Origin: Gammaproteobacteria bacterium
GTDB lineage: Bacteria; Pseudomonadota; Gammaproteobacteria; Steroidobacterales; Steroidobacteraceae
Assembly: GCA_016874235.1 (NCBI GenBank)
Contig: VGUJ01000006.1
Coordinates: forward strand, 28,645 to 92,644
Length of the DNA: 64,000 bases
Direction: 5' to 3'
A program made the translations under genes and the position numbers. Positions 23,200 through 31,103 of the stretch are shown here, piece by piece (positions within the stretch are counted from its first letter, which is position 1; each line of letters begins with the position of its first letter). Under the pieces are notes generated by a model. It was not told the origin of the DNA and ran no database searches. It saw only the letters and a list, made by a program, of their open reading frames with translations.

Positions 23200-24207
23200 A
23201 TGAATGCCAACGAACAACGTGCCGTGCTCAACATCATGATCCACGCCGCTCTGGCGGACGGTCGTAAGTCCGAAGATGAGCGGGGTGCCATTCGTGACGC
23301 CGCCGAGTCGTTGGTGACGGCGGGCGGTGCGACGCTCGCAGGGGTTTATCAGGACGTCCTGCTCAAGCGGGTCACCCTGGAGTCCGCTGCAGCGGCGCTT
23401 CCCGCACTCGAACATCGCCAACTTACCTTTGAAATGGCGGTATGTGTCATCGATGCCGACGGCGTACAGAGCGAGGGCGAGCAGGCTTTTTTGGCGTCCT
23501 TACGCCAACGCCTCGGCCTTGAAGCCGATGAGACTGCGAAGGCCGCCGCATCGCGAGCCGATTCCATCGTCGCTGCCGCTTACGCGCCGGCAGCCTACGC
23601 GTCCGCCGCGGCGATGGGCGCATCGGGCGCCGCTGCGGCCGTCACTGCGAACTCGGTGTCAGCGACCAGAGCCTCGACTGTCGTCGATTCGACGACAGAC
23701 GCCGCTCTCGACAAGCGCATCCTCAACTACGCGATCCTCAATGGAGCGCTCGAGCTTTTGCCGCAGTCTTGGGCGTCGATGGCGATCATCCCGCTGCAAG
23801 TCCGAATGGTTTACCGCATCGGACAATCCTATGGAGTCAATCTCGATCAAGGCCATATCAAAGAATTTCTCGCGACCGTCGGCGTGGGGCTGACATCTCA
23901 GTATGTCGAGCAGGTCGGTCGTAAGCTCGTGGGTGGACTTCTCGGCAAAGCGGCCGGGGGAATGATCGGCGGATTGGGGCGTGCAGTCACCGGCATCGCC
24001 TTCTCATTCGCCACGACTTACGCGCTCGGACATCTCGCCAAGCGGTATTACGCAGGAGGCCGTGTAATGTCGACGGCGTTGCTGCGCAGCACCTACCAGG
24101 ACCTGCTGGTCTCAGCCAAGGGAACTCAGCAGCAACACCTTCCCGCGATTCGCGAGCGAGCGAGCTCGCTGAGCCCGACCGAGGTCATGCGATTAGTCAA
24201 AGAATAA
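23200..24207 (+). CDS. TerB-like/DUF697 membrane-associated protein
   Basis: The ATG at 23200 follows a strong CAGGAGGT site and gives 335 residues. Residues 1-125 form a TerB-like helical domain (MIHAALADGRKSEDER and VCVIDADGVQSEGEQAFL, two acidic metal-binding-like loops). A very Ala-rich linker spans about 125-165. The C-terminal half resembles DUF697 (LPQSWASMAIIPLQVRMVYRIG) with a Gly-rich hydrophobic hairpin (GGLLGKAAGGMIGGLGRA). DUF697 proteins are often GTPase-linked or membrane-associated; the function here is unknown. An open frame extending upstream to 22414 is only the antisense of the oxidoreductase. Confidence 0.78.
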   Translation: MNANEQRAVLNIMIHAALADGRKSEDERGAIRDAAESLVTAGGATLAGVYQDVLLKRVTLESAAAALPALEHRQLTFEMAVCVIDADGVQSEGEQAFLASLRQRLGLEADETAKAAASRADSIVAAAYAPAAYASAAAMGASGAAAAVTANSVSATRASTVVDSTTDAALDKRILNYAILNGALELLPQSWASMAIIPLQVRMVYRIGQSYGVNLDQGHIKEFLATVGVGLTSQYVEQVGRKLVGGLLGKAAGGMIGGLGRAVTGIAFSFATTYALGHLAKRYYAGGRVMSTALLRSTYQDLLVSAKGTQQQHLPAIRERASSLSPTEVMRLVKE

Positions 24208-24222
24208 TCAGCGCTGAGGGCG

Positions 24223-24891
24223 TCAGATCAAGCCGCGATCTTGTGCGCGGGTGACGGCCTGCACCTGCGAGTGCACATCCAGCTTGCGATACAAATTTCG
24301 GATGTGAGTCTGGACCGTCGAAATGGCGATGCCCATTTCTTTTCCCGCCTCGGCATAGCTCCGGCCGCAGGAGAGATGTTTGAGCAATTCGAGTTCTTTC
24401 GGAGTGAGCTCCGCTAGATCGGCCGTCGTGTCTCGGGAGCCGGCGAGTTTGAATAGGTAGCGGGCGAGGGATGGGCTGATGGGGTAGTTTCCCTGCAGCG
24501 TCTGCTGCAGCGCCTTAGAAATCTCAGTAGTGCTGTCATCTTTGAGCACGTATCCGCGCGCACCGGCGCGGATCGCGGCGAGAACGCTTCGCTCTGCAGA
24601 GATGACCGAGATCACGACGATGGGCGCATCCGGATGTCTTTCTCGTACTTGGCGGACAACCTCGATTCCGCTGATATCGGGCAAGCCGATGTCGATGAGT
24701 GCGAGATCGACGCGCGCCTCGGGAGAATCGAGGTAGCGCAGCCCGTCGGCCGCGTTACGAAAGCACGCGGCCTCCCACTGATGACCTAAACTCCCGATTG
24801 CGGAGCGCATCGACGACTCGAAAGTCGGGTCGTCTTCGACAATCAGCGCCATCGGGCGACGCCCGGATCCGACATTATCCAGAGGACTCAT
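24223..24891 (-). CDS. NarL/FixJ-family response regulator (orphan)
   Basis: This 222-residue protein has a receiver domain with phospho-acceptor Asp in DLALIDIGLPDISG (about residue 66), the acidic pair in LIVEDDPTF, and Lys in YVLKDDS. A LuxR-type helix-turn-helix follows (LTPKELELLKHLSCGRSYAEAGKEMGI region). No histidine kinase gene is adjacent, so its partner is encoded elsewhere. Targets cannot be inferred. Confidence 0.92.
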   Translation of the reverse strand: MSPLDNVGSGRRPMALIVEDDPTFESSMRSAIGSLGHQWEAACFRNAADGLRYLDSPEARVDLALIDIGLPDISGIEVVRQVRERHPDAPIVVISVISAERSVLAAIRAGARGYVLKDDSTTEISKALQQTLQGNYPISPSLARYLFKLAGSRDTTADLAELTPKELELLKHLSCGRSYAEAGKEMGIAISTVQTHIRNLYRKLDVHSQVQAVTRAQDRGLI

Positions 24892-24962
24892 AGGACGCTA
24901 GTTTATGCGGGTCATGGGAGATGATGGGTATTTCATGCGATGAATCCCATCTTCATGTGATA

Positions 24963-25775
24963 TCAGTCTCCTCTTTCAAACCCGTGTCGCGCAAAAATCT
25001 TTTGTCCCTCGGTGCTAGACAAGAAATCCAGATAGGCCATCGATCCTTCTTCAGCATCTTTCAAACGTGCGGCGGGGTAGACGATCGGTAAATGCAGCGA
25101 TGACTCGAGCGTCGTGATCACTTTAACTCGCGGTTCGATGAGCGCGTCCGTGGCGTACACAATCCCGAGCGGCGCCTCGCCTCGCGCAACGAGCAAGGTT
25201 GCGCTGCGTGCGTTTTCGGCGCGCGCGAGATGGGGCCTCAGGGTGGTCCAAACGCCGAGGGACGTGAGCGCTTCACGCGCATAACGACCCAAGGGGACAA
25301 AATCGGGATCGCCGGTTGCGAGTCGTCCTCGGCCTAGCGTGCGCATCCAGTTGCGGGCTTCTACTTTCGGTAGGTTGGCGGGTTGGATCACCACCAATCG
25401 ATTGCCCGCGATCCTTCGTTCGCTCCACGGGTCGATATGCCGTGCTCGTCGAAGTTCATCCATCCACTGTTGATCGGCAGAGATGAAGACGTCAGCCCGT
25501 GCGCCCGCCTCGATCTGTCTTGCAAGTTGAGCGCTGGAGGCGAAGACGTATTTGACCTCGATACCGGTCTGGCGAGTGAACTGCGTTGCAATGTTTTGCA
25601 GCGCCTCGCTCATAGAGATGGCGGCGAACACCATCACGGGAGACGTCGACGAGCTGGGTACCGATGCGAGCGGTGTCGGACTGCCGTCCGCGCGACCGAG
25701 GGCGGCAAAGCCCCACGCTGATATCAGCACGGCGAGGGCCAGATAGGACCCAAAGTGTGGGCGACGACGAGGCAT
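24963..25775 (-). CDS. modA: Molybdate ABC transporter substrate-binding protein (orphan)
   Basis: This 270-residue protein has an N-terminal signal (hydrophobic residues about 10-29), then VFAAISMSEALQNIATQFTR, the ADVFISADQQWMDEL segment and the C-terminal AYLDFLSSTEGQKIFARHGF, all typical of ModA. It should bind molybdate or tungstate in the periplasm. No modB or modC is adjacent, which is unusual; the rest of the transporter must be elsewhere or this protein has another role. Confidence 0.88.
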   Translation of the reverse strand: MPRRRPHFGSYLALAVLISAWGFAALGRADGSPTPLASVPSSSTSPVMVFAAISMSEALQNIATQFTRQTGIEVKYVFASSAQLARQIEAGARADVFISADQQWMDELRRARHIDPWSERRIAGNRLVVIQPANLPKVEARNWMRTLGRGRLATGDPDFVPLGRYAREALTSLGVWTTLRPHLARAENARSATLLVARGEAPLGIVYATDALIEPRVKVITTLESSLHLPIVYPAARLKDAEEGSMAYLDFLSSTEGQKIFARHGFERGD

Positions 25776-25844
25776 CGACCTATTCTAGTCGCGCGTATAC
25801 TTCGGTCGTGACTGAATTAGGGTCCACGTGAAGGGGGAAGCACG

Positions 25845-26918
25845 ATGATCTCTCGTCGACAAGCGATCACCGCGGCGATGCTGAGTGCCATCGCACCGTT
25901 AATGGGTCCCGTTGTGGCGGCATCCTCGTCGCCCAGGCGTCAATCCGCCAAGGACGCTGTCCGAGGTCTGCTGACGGTCAAACCGCCCCGCATTCAGGTG
26001 GGCGATACGATCGGGCTTATGATCCCCTCCAGTGCCAACTGGGATCCAATCGATATCGATATTTTGCTCGAAGCGCTCGCCGCGCTCGGTCTCAAGGGCA
26101 AGCTCGGTCGGCATGTGTATGACCGTTATGGTTACCTCGCCGGGCGTGATGCAGATCGCGCCGCCGATCTCAACGATCTGTTCCGCGATCCTGAAGTCAA
26201 GGCCATCCATTGCATCCGCGGTGGATGGGGTGCGGCGCGGCTGCTGCCTTTGCTCGATTGGCCGGCGATCGCCGCGAATCCCAAAGTATTGATCGGCTAC
26301 AGCGACATCACGGCGTTGCTGCTGTCGCTCCACGCTAAGACGGGGCTTGTGACGTTTCATGGCCCCAACGGGGCGAGTGAATGGAATCGTACGAACGTTG
26401 AGTGGCTGCAGCGCGTGACCTGGAACGGCGAGGCGGCAACCTTTGCCAATCCCAAAGACACCTCGGACACCTTGGTTCCGAGTGACGATCGTACTCGCAC
26501 CATTACGCCCGGTAAGGCGCGGGGGAAGTTGCTCGGCGGGAATCTTACGGTGCTCACGGCGATCCTCGGGTCACCTTTCGTGCCCGATTTCACCGACTCG
26601 ATTCTGTTTCTTGAGGATGTACAGGAGGCGCCGTATCGGATCGATCGCATGCTCGTACAGATGAAGCTTGCCGGTATCCTCGATCGCGTGAAAGGCGTCG
26701 TGTGGGGTACCTGCAGCAAGTGCGATCCGGGTGAGGGTTTCGGGTCTCTCACCATTCCAGATGTCTTGAACGATCACGTGAAGTCACTCGGAGTGCCTGC
26801 TTATTACGGCGCTATGTTCGGTCATGTGCGACGTCAGTTCACGTTGCCGGTCGGTGTCCAGGTGGAACTCGATGCGGATGCAGGCACCTTGACGATGCTC
26901 GAATCTGCGGTGACGTAA
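25845..26918 (+). CDS. LD-carboxypeptidase (peptidase family S66)
   Basis: This 357-residue protein has an exported N-terminus (MISRRQAITAAMLSAIAPLMG); the Arg-Arg pair before the hydrophobic stretch is Tat-like. The S66 core has the nucleophile Ser in GYSDIT and the Glu and His positions in FLEDVQEAPYRIDRML and GAMFGHVRRQFTLPVG. Family members cut the D-Ala from murein tetrapeptides, so a role in peptidoglycan recycling in the periplasm is likely. The start ATG follows GGGGGAAG. Confidence 0.88.
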   Translation: MISRRQAITAAMLSAIAPLMGPVVAASSSPRRQSAKDAVRGLLTVKPPRIQVGDTIGLMIPSSANWDPIDIDILLEALAALGLKGKLGRHVYDRYGYLAGRDADRAADLNDLFRDPEVKAIHCIRGGWGAARLLPLLDWPAIAANPKVLIGYSDITALLLSLHAKTGLVTFHGPNGASEWNRTNVEWLQRVTWNGEAATFANPKDTSDTLVPSDDRTRTITPGKARGKLLGGNLTVLTAILGSPFVPDFTDSILFLEDVQEAPYRIDRMLVQMKLAGILDRVKGVVWGTCSKCDPGEGFGSLTIPDVLNDHVKSLGVPAYYGAMFGHVRRQFTLPVGVQVELDADAGTLTMLESAVT

Positions 26919-26922
26919 GGAG

Positions 26923-27702
26923 TTGTCCGCGTCGTCGCAGTTACCCGATGATTTTCGCGCGCTGAACCCAAACTTCGGCTCGGGGGCACTACGCCGTCGC
27001 ATCCGTTTGATCGCGACGAGTGGGCGTGTTCAGGCCGGGGTTGAAGACTCCTACCATTCGTTTCGACTCACTCTGTCACACGATGAGCGTGTGGTGTCCC
27101 GTATCGAAACTCGAGCGCTTCGTTATCCGCTCGATACCTGTCCTTTGGCGAGCGTACCTCTTCAAAAATTTATCGGCATATCGCTGAGGACGCCCTGGTC
27201 TGATCTCATCTCGCGCGAAAATCCGCGCGAGCATTGCACGCATCTTTACGATCTGCTGTTTCTCTCGATGGTTCATGCATTGCGGGGCGGACAGCGAACC
27301 TACGACATCACCGTCCCGGATGAGAACCCGGGTCCGGTCTGGTCGACGGTGCATCGTGATGGTACCGAGGTGCTTCGTTGGAAAACCCACGCGGGGGTCG
27401 TCGTGGAGCCGAACGGATTCGCCGGCCGACCTCTGCTCAAAGGGTTTTCGCGATGGGCGAGCGAGCAGTTCTCAGGTGATGAGCTCGAGGCAGCTGTGGT
27501 GCTTCACAAAGGCTACTTCGTCAGTCGCGCCCGCCGATTCGACATTGCGGGTGGAGCAGGGCAGCGGGTTGCCCACCTCGAAGTGATGCGGGGCGCGTGC
27601 TTCAGCTATTCCGAGCCTCGAATGTCGGTCGCCGTGCGCATGGCGAACCACGTCAGCGACACAAGCTCGCCCACGACGCCCTTGCTCGAAGACTTGACCT
27701 AG
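26923..27702 (+). CDS. DUF2889 domain-containing protein
   Basis: This frame gives 259 residues from a TTG at 26923, the first start codon after an in-frame stop at 26911. The AAGGAG directly abuts the TTG, closer than usual, so the real start may be a downstream codon. The pattern with early SFRLTLSHD, a middle FIGISLRTPWSDLI and the conserved CTHLYDLLFLSMVHA fits DUF2889. The function is not established for this family. It lies 4 bases after the LD-carboxypeptidase gene. Confidence 0.72.
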   Translation: MSASSQLPDDFRALNPNFGSGALRRRIRLIATSGRVQAGVEDSYHSFRLTLSHDERVVSRIETRALRYPLDTCPLASVPLQKFIGISLRTPWSDLISRENPREHCTHLYDLLFLSMVHALRGGQRTYDITVPDENPGPVWSTVHRDGTEVLRWKTHAGVVVEPNGFAGRPLLKGFSRWASEQFSGDELEAAVVLHKGYFVSRARRFDIAGGAGQRVAHLEVMRGACFSYSEPRMSVAVRMANHVSDTSSPTTPLLEDLT

Positions 27703-27733
27703 CCGCCAGCGCCGCGGCGATTAACAGCCGCGG

Positions 27734-28408
27734 TTACTGATCGAAGCCGCGGAACTCGGCGAGTTCGTCGACGCTGATCCGATTTCGCTCAAATTGATTG
27801 ACGGCTTTGCTGCGGTCCGGATATCCGACGGCCATGCCGCAATACACCATCTCGTCAGGTCCCAACGCGAACCTCTTGGCGAGTTCCGGTCGGAACGCCG
27901 CCCAGGCTTCCTGCATGCAGCACCCGAGTCCTCGCTCTTCGATGAGGAGCGCTACGGTTTGGATCAGCATGCCGAGATGTGCCCATTGACCATGAGCAAC
28001 GCGGCGGTCGATGACAAAGAAAAGACCGACGGGTGCGCCAAAGAATTCGAAGTTCCGGGCGACTTGCTTGAGTCGAGCCGGTTTGTCCTCGCGCGGAATG
28101 CCGAGAGCGCGATACATGTCTTCGGCGAGCGCGAAGCGCCGTGAGCACAAGGGCTCCCAGAGGTTCGGGGGATAAATCGGGAAATCGTCCGAGCTTGCGA
28201 GGCCGGCCTCAGGCTTGGATTGCGCCATTCGAACGACGGCATCACGCTCGGCCCCCGCGACGGCGATGATCTTCCAGGCCTGCACGTTGCTGCCCGAGGG
28301 AGCCCAGCGTGCTGCACCAAAAATTTCGCGCAGCACCGACTCAGGTATGGGGTCGGGGAGGAAGTCGCGGATGGACCGGCGACCGCGAACCGCATCAGAC
28401 ACATTCAT
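27734..28408 (-). CDS. Nitroreductase family FMN oxidoreductase
   Basis: From the ATG at 28408 this is 224 residues (MNVSDAVRGRRSIRDF). It shows the FMN-binding RRSIRDF, WAPSGSNVQAWK and the C-terminal VYCGMAVGYPDR, all typical of the NfnB/NfsB-like nitroreductase group. The substrate is unknown. The start lies only 19 bases downstream of the tmRNA 3' end on the same strand, so the mRNA may be a continuation or processing product of the ssrA transcript. A TTG at 28423 would lengthen it by five codons. Confidence 0.85.
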   Translation of the reverse strand: MNVSDAVRGRRSIRDFLPDPIPESVLREIFGAARWAPSGSNVQAWKIIAVAGAERDAVVRMAQSKPEAGLASSDDFPIYPPNLWEPLCSRRFALAEDMYRALGIPREDKPARLKQVARNFEFFGAPVGLFFVIDRRVAHGQWAHLGMLIQTVALLIEERGLGCCMQEAWAAFRPELAKRFALGPDEMVYCGMAVGYPDRSKAVNQFERNRISVDELAEFRGFDQ

Positions 28409-28427
28409 ATCGAGACAGCCCAAAAAA

Positions 28428-28782
28428 TGGTGGAGGCGGCGGGAATCGAACCCGCGTCCGCAAGCCCTAGACTTCAGGATCTACGCGCGTAGCTCTCTCA
28501 TTGGTTCTCACCTTGCGCTACCCGAGGAGCAGGGAAGACGCTCAGCCAGCGGACGGTGACTCTTAACGGAACTGCCCCGTCGCACGGCAGTCCGCGATCT
28601 CATGAGCGCGTCCCCTGATTCGGTGTCATGAGCACCAGCCGGTCAGAGGTTAGGCGGGATTAAGCCGCCAGAGCGTAGTTGTCGTCGTTGGCAACTGTAG
28701 TTTGCAGCAAAGTTTTACGAGGTTCACTGCACCTCGGCACGCCCCTGAAGGTTCGCAACCCACGTCGAAGCCGGTCGCCCCC
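28428..28782 (-). ncRNA. ssrA: tmRNA (ssrA), tag ANDDNYALAA
   Basis: The minus strand reads GGGGGCGACCGGCTTCGACG at its 5' end and GGACGCGGGTTCGATTCC... CCTCCACCA at the 3' end. The seven-base acceptor stem GGGGGCG/CGCCTCC closes and CCA is encoded. The tag frame at 28660-28692 reads ANDDNYALAA followed by TAA. The total is 355 bases, normal for a one-piece tmRNA. smpB lies immediately upstream on the same strand. Confidence 0.97.
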
Positions 28783-28847
28783 TTCAAAGCATTGGGGTGG
28801 AGTCTACCTGAACCGGAAAGTTCTCGCCGACGCGAGCGCCGCCGAAG

Positions 28848-29378
28848 CTATCCGCGCCGCAGCAGTCGCGCTTTGTCTCGGGCCCAGTCGCGGTCTTTCT
28901 CGGTGGCGCGTTTGTCGTGCGCTTGTTTGCCCTTGGCAAGCCCAATGCGCAGCTTCGCCTTGCCGCGCTGCCAATAAAGCTCGAGCGGTACGATGGTGAA
29001 CCCCTTGCGCTCGACCGCTCCGACGAGATGTTCGATCTCGCGTTTGTTGAGCAGCAGTTTGCGAGTGCGCGTCGGATCGGCGACGACGTGAGTCGAGGTT
29101 GTTTTGAGCGGTGAGAGGTGGGCGCCCGTGAGGAATACTTCCCCATTGCGCAGAAAAACATACGCCTCGGTGATCTGCGCTTTGCCCGCCCGCAGGGCTT
29201 TGACCTCCCAACCCTCGAGTACGAGTCCAGCCTCGTAACGCTCCTCGATGAAATAGTCGAACCGCGCACGACGGTTCTCCGCGATCACGCGCGGCCCCTC
29301 CGAGGCTTTGGTCGGAGTCGTTTTGGGCGGGTCTTGGCGGGTGGGGCGTGTCACGTTGATCGAGTCCTTGGGCGGCAT
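28848..29378 (-). CDS. smpB: SsrA-binding protein SmpB
   Basis: This is 176 residues from the ATG at 29378, or 168 from a GTG at 29354; neither has a strong ribosome-binding site. The core is standard: [36 protein letters not shown] and GAHLSPLK. It binds tmRNA and delivers it to stalled ribosomes. The N-terminal 20-30 residues are a family-variable Pro/Thr/Lys-rich extension. tmRNA begins 65 bases downstream, so gene and partner RNA are adjacent. Confidence 0.95.
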   Translation of the reverse strand: MPPKDSINVTRPTRQDPPKTTPTKASEGPRVIAENRRARFDYFIEERYEAGLVLEGWEVKALRAGKAQITEAYVFLRNGEVFLTGAHLSPLKTTSTHVVADPTRTRKLLLNKREIEHLVGAVERKGFTIVPLELYWQRGKAKLRIGLAKGKQAHDKRATEKDRDWARDKARLLRRG

Positions 29379-29412
29379 TCTACGCGTCGCGGCAGGGCGT
29401 AGAATGCCGCGT

Positions 29413-29838
29413 ATGCGTGAAGTCACCCGTTCAGCGCTGGTGCCGCTCTCGGCGGAGAAACTCTACGAGCTCATCATCGATATCGAGCGCTACCCTGATT
29501 TCGTTCCCGGCTGCACGCGGGCGCACATCGAGGAGCGAGGCGAGAACGAGGTGATCGCGACGCTCGGGGTGAAGCGCGGCGGCCTTGATACCGAGTTCAC
29601 GACGCGCAATACGCTCGAGCCGGGGCGGTCGGTCACGATGCGGCTCGTTCGGGGTCCGTTTAGCTCCCTCGAGGGCATTTGGACCCTTAAACCACTCGGA
29701 GAGGCGGGCTGCGAAGTGACCTTGAGGTTGCGGTTCGAGTTTGCGAATCGGCTCGCGGGCATGATGCTCGCGCCCGTGTTTGAAGACACGGCTAAATCGT
29801 TGGTCGACGCTTTCGTCGCAAGGGCTCGCGCGCGATGA
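29413..29838 (+). CDS. ratA: RatA-like START/SRPBCC domain protein
   Basis: From the ATG at 29413 this is 141 residues ([21 protein letters not shown]), with the typical [15 protein letters not shown] and [21 protein letters not shown]. The family includes E. coli RatA, reported to block 70S association, and COQ10-like ubiquinone-binding proteins; the second role is favoured by the fold. An ATG three codons upstream is possible. It is divergent from smpB and overlaps rnfH by 4 bases, the usual ratA-rnfH pair. Confidence 0.88.
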   Translation: MREVTRSALVPLSAEKLYELIIDIERYPDFVPGCTRAHIEERGENEVIATLGVKRGGLDTEFTTRNTLEPGRSVTMRLVRGPFSSLEGIWTLKPLGEAGCEVTLRLRFEFANRLAGMMLAPVFEDTAKSLVDAFVARARAR

Positions 29839-30173
29839 TTCAGTGTGCGTTCGCCATGGCCTTTTCTGATTGGCAAGGCGAGTTATCTTTGACCGTGACA
29901 AACGGAGCGACCGTCGCGCACGTACTGCAAGCGGCGCGAACTGAGCTCCAGCATCGAGGCGTGCCGATCGACGATCATTTTTGGGGCGCCGCACCCGTCG
30001 GCGTTTTTGGTGAGCGATGCGAGCGAGATCGAGTGGTCTTCGAAGGGGATCGAGTCGAGCTCTATCGGCCGCTCACCGTCGACCCGAAGCAGGCGAGGCG
30101 CGAGCGCGCTCGTCAGTCGCAAACCGAGAAGGGGAGAAATCCGCTCACTGCCAAACCGCGGCGAGGAGGCTAG
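29835..30173 (+). CDS. rnfH: RnfH family ubiquitin-like protein (RatB)
   Basis: This 112-residue small protein has the UPF0125/RnfH signature near the C-terminus (FEGDRVELYRPLTVDPKQARRERA) and a beta-grasp N-terminus (TVAHVLQAA). The start ATG overlaps the ratA stop by 4 bases, suggesting translational coupling. The molecular role is not established. It ends 11 bases before the convergent bamE stop. Confidence 0.88.
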   Translation: MIQCAFAMAFSDWQGELSLTVTNGATVAHVLQAARTELQHRGVPIDDHFWGAAPVGVFGERCERDRVVFEGDRVELYRPLTVDPKQARRERARQSQTEKGRNPLTAKPRRGG

Positions 30174-30184
30174 CTCCGTGGGGT

Positions 30185-30640
30185 TTAGCCGGGAGGCGCC
30201 TCGGTGCTTGTCGCGGCCGGAGGACTTGGCGCAGCGGGTGAGCTGGGAGGAGTCGGCGCGGCGGGTGCCGCGCTCGGATCAGCCGGCACCTCGGTCGGCG
30301 CGCCCGCATTTTCGATACGGCTGACTTTGTCGTCGTCGAAAAAAATGGTCAGTCGCTGACGCGTCACCGCCGAACCATCCCCCATGTTGAGGGTGTAGAG
30401 GTAGTCCCAGCGATCTCGATTGAATGCGTCAGGCAGCATCGGTGTGCCAAGCAGGAACCGGATTTGAGCGCGCGTCATGCCTTCTTTCACCTGAACGACC
30501 TGACGGGCGTCGAGGTAATTGCCTTGCTGGACGGCCATGCGATACACGCAGCCGCTGAGCAGCAGCGAGCAGCCGAGCAAAAGGGCGCCAATGAACGGAA
30601 CGGCTGGTGAGCGCGGAGCAGAATGAACCATAATCGACAT
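30185..30640 (-). CDS. bamE: Outer membrane assembly lipoprotein BamE (SmpA/OmlA)
   Basis: From the ATG at 30640 this is 151 residues (or 148 from 30631). The lipoprotein signal ends LLLSGC. The core has LDARQVVQVKEGMTRAQIRFLLGTPML and WDYLYTLNMGD, typical of BamE. The last 30 residues are a Pro/Ala/Ser-rich tail, longer and more repetitive than the E. coli protein. It is part of the BAM complex for outer membrane protein assembly. It is divergent from fur with 25 bases between starts. Confidence 0.93.
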   Translation of the reverse strand: MSIMVHSAPRSPAVPFIGALLLGCSLLLSGCVYRMAVQQGNYLDARQVVQVKEGMTRAQIRFLLGTPMLPDAFNRDRWDYLYTLNMGDGSAVTRQRLTIFFDDDKVSRIENAGAPTEVPADPSAAPAAPTPPSSPAAPSPPAATSTEAPPG

Positions 30641-30665
30641 TCTAACCGAAAGAGCGGGTGGCATC

Positions 30666-31103
30666 GTGGAAGGCAACGATCTGCGCAAAGCAGGACTCAA
30701 GGTGACGCTTCCGCGCGTCAAGATCCTCGAGATCCTCGAAAACAGCCCCAATCGTCATTTGTCGGCGGAGGACATCTATCGCCGGTTGGTGGATTTGCGT
30801 GAGGACATCGGACTCGCCACGGTCTACCGCGTGCTGACCCAGTTTGAATCAGCGGGTCTCGTGACTCGCCACCATTTTGCCGATGGGATGGCGGTGTTCG
30901 AGCTAAATGCAGGCCCACACCACGATCACATCTTGTGTCTCGACTGCGGGCATGTCGAAGAGTTTGTGGATGCCGGGATCGAGGAGCGTCAAAACTCGGT
31001 CGCCGAGCGACTCGGGTTTTCGATCAGCGAGCACGCCCTCGTGATTTACGGGCACTGCCAGCGGACGAGCTGCCCCCATCGCGGGAAGAAGACCGCCGAC
31101 TGA
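30666..31103 (+). CDS. fur: Ferric uptake regulator Fur
   Basis: This 145-residue protein begins at a GTG. The winged-helix DNA-binding domain (LRKAGLKVTLPRVKILEIL, LATVYRVLTQFESAGLV) is followed by the metal-binding dimerisation domain with GPHHDHILCLDCGHVEEF and a late CQRTSCPHRG. It represses iron uptake genes when Fe2+ is bound. No clear Fur box is visible in the short bamE-fur interval. The last 80 bases overlap the end of recN on the other strand. Confidence 0.95.
   Translation: MEGNDLRKAGLKVTLPRVKILEILENSPNRHLSAEDIYRRLVDLREDIGLATVYRVLTQFESAGLVTRHHFADGMAVFELNAGPHHDHILCLDCGHVEEFVDAGIEERQNSVAERLGFSISEHALVIYGHCQRTSCPHRGKKTAD

Noticed and set aside
30632..30665. Possible Fur box between bamE and fur
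   Set aside because: The interval has ATAATCGACATT but not enough match to the 19-base GATAATGATAATCATTATC palindrome.
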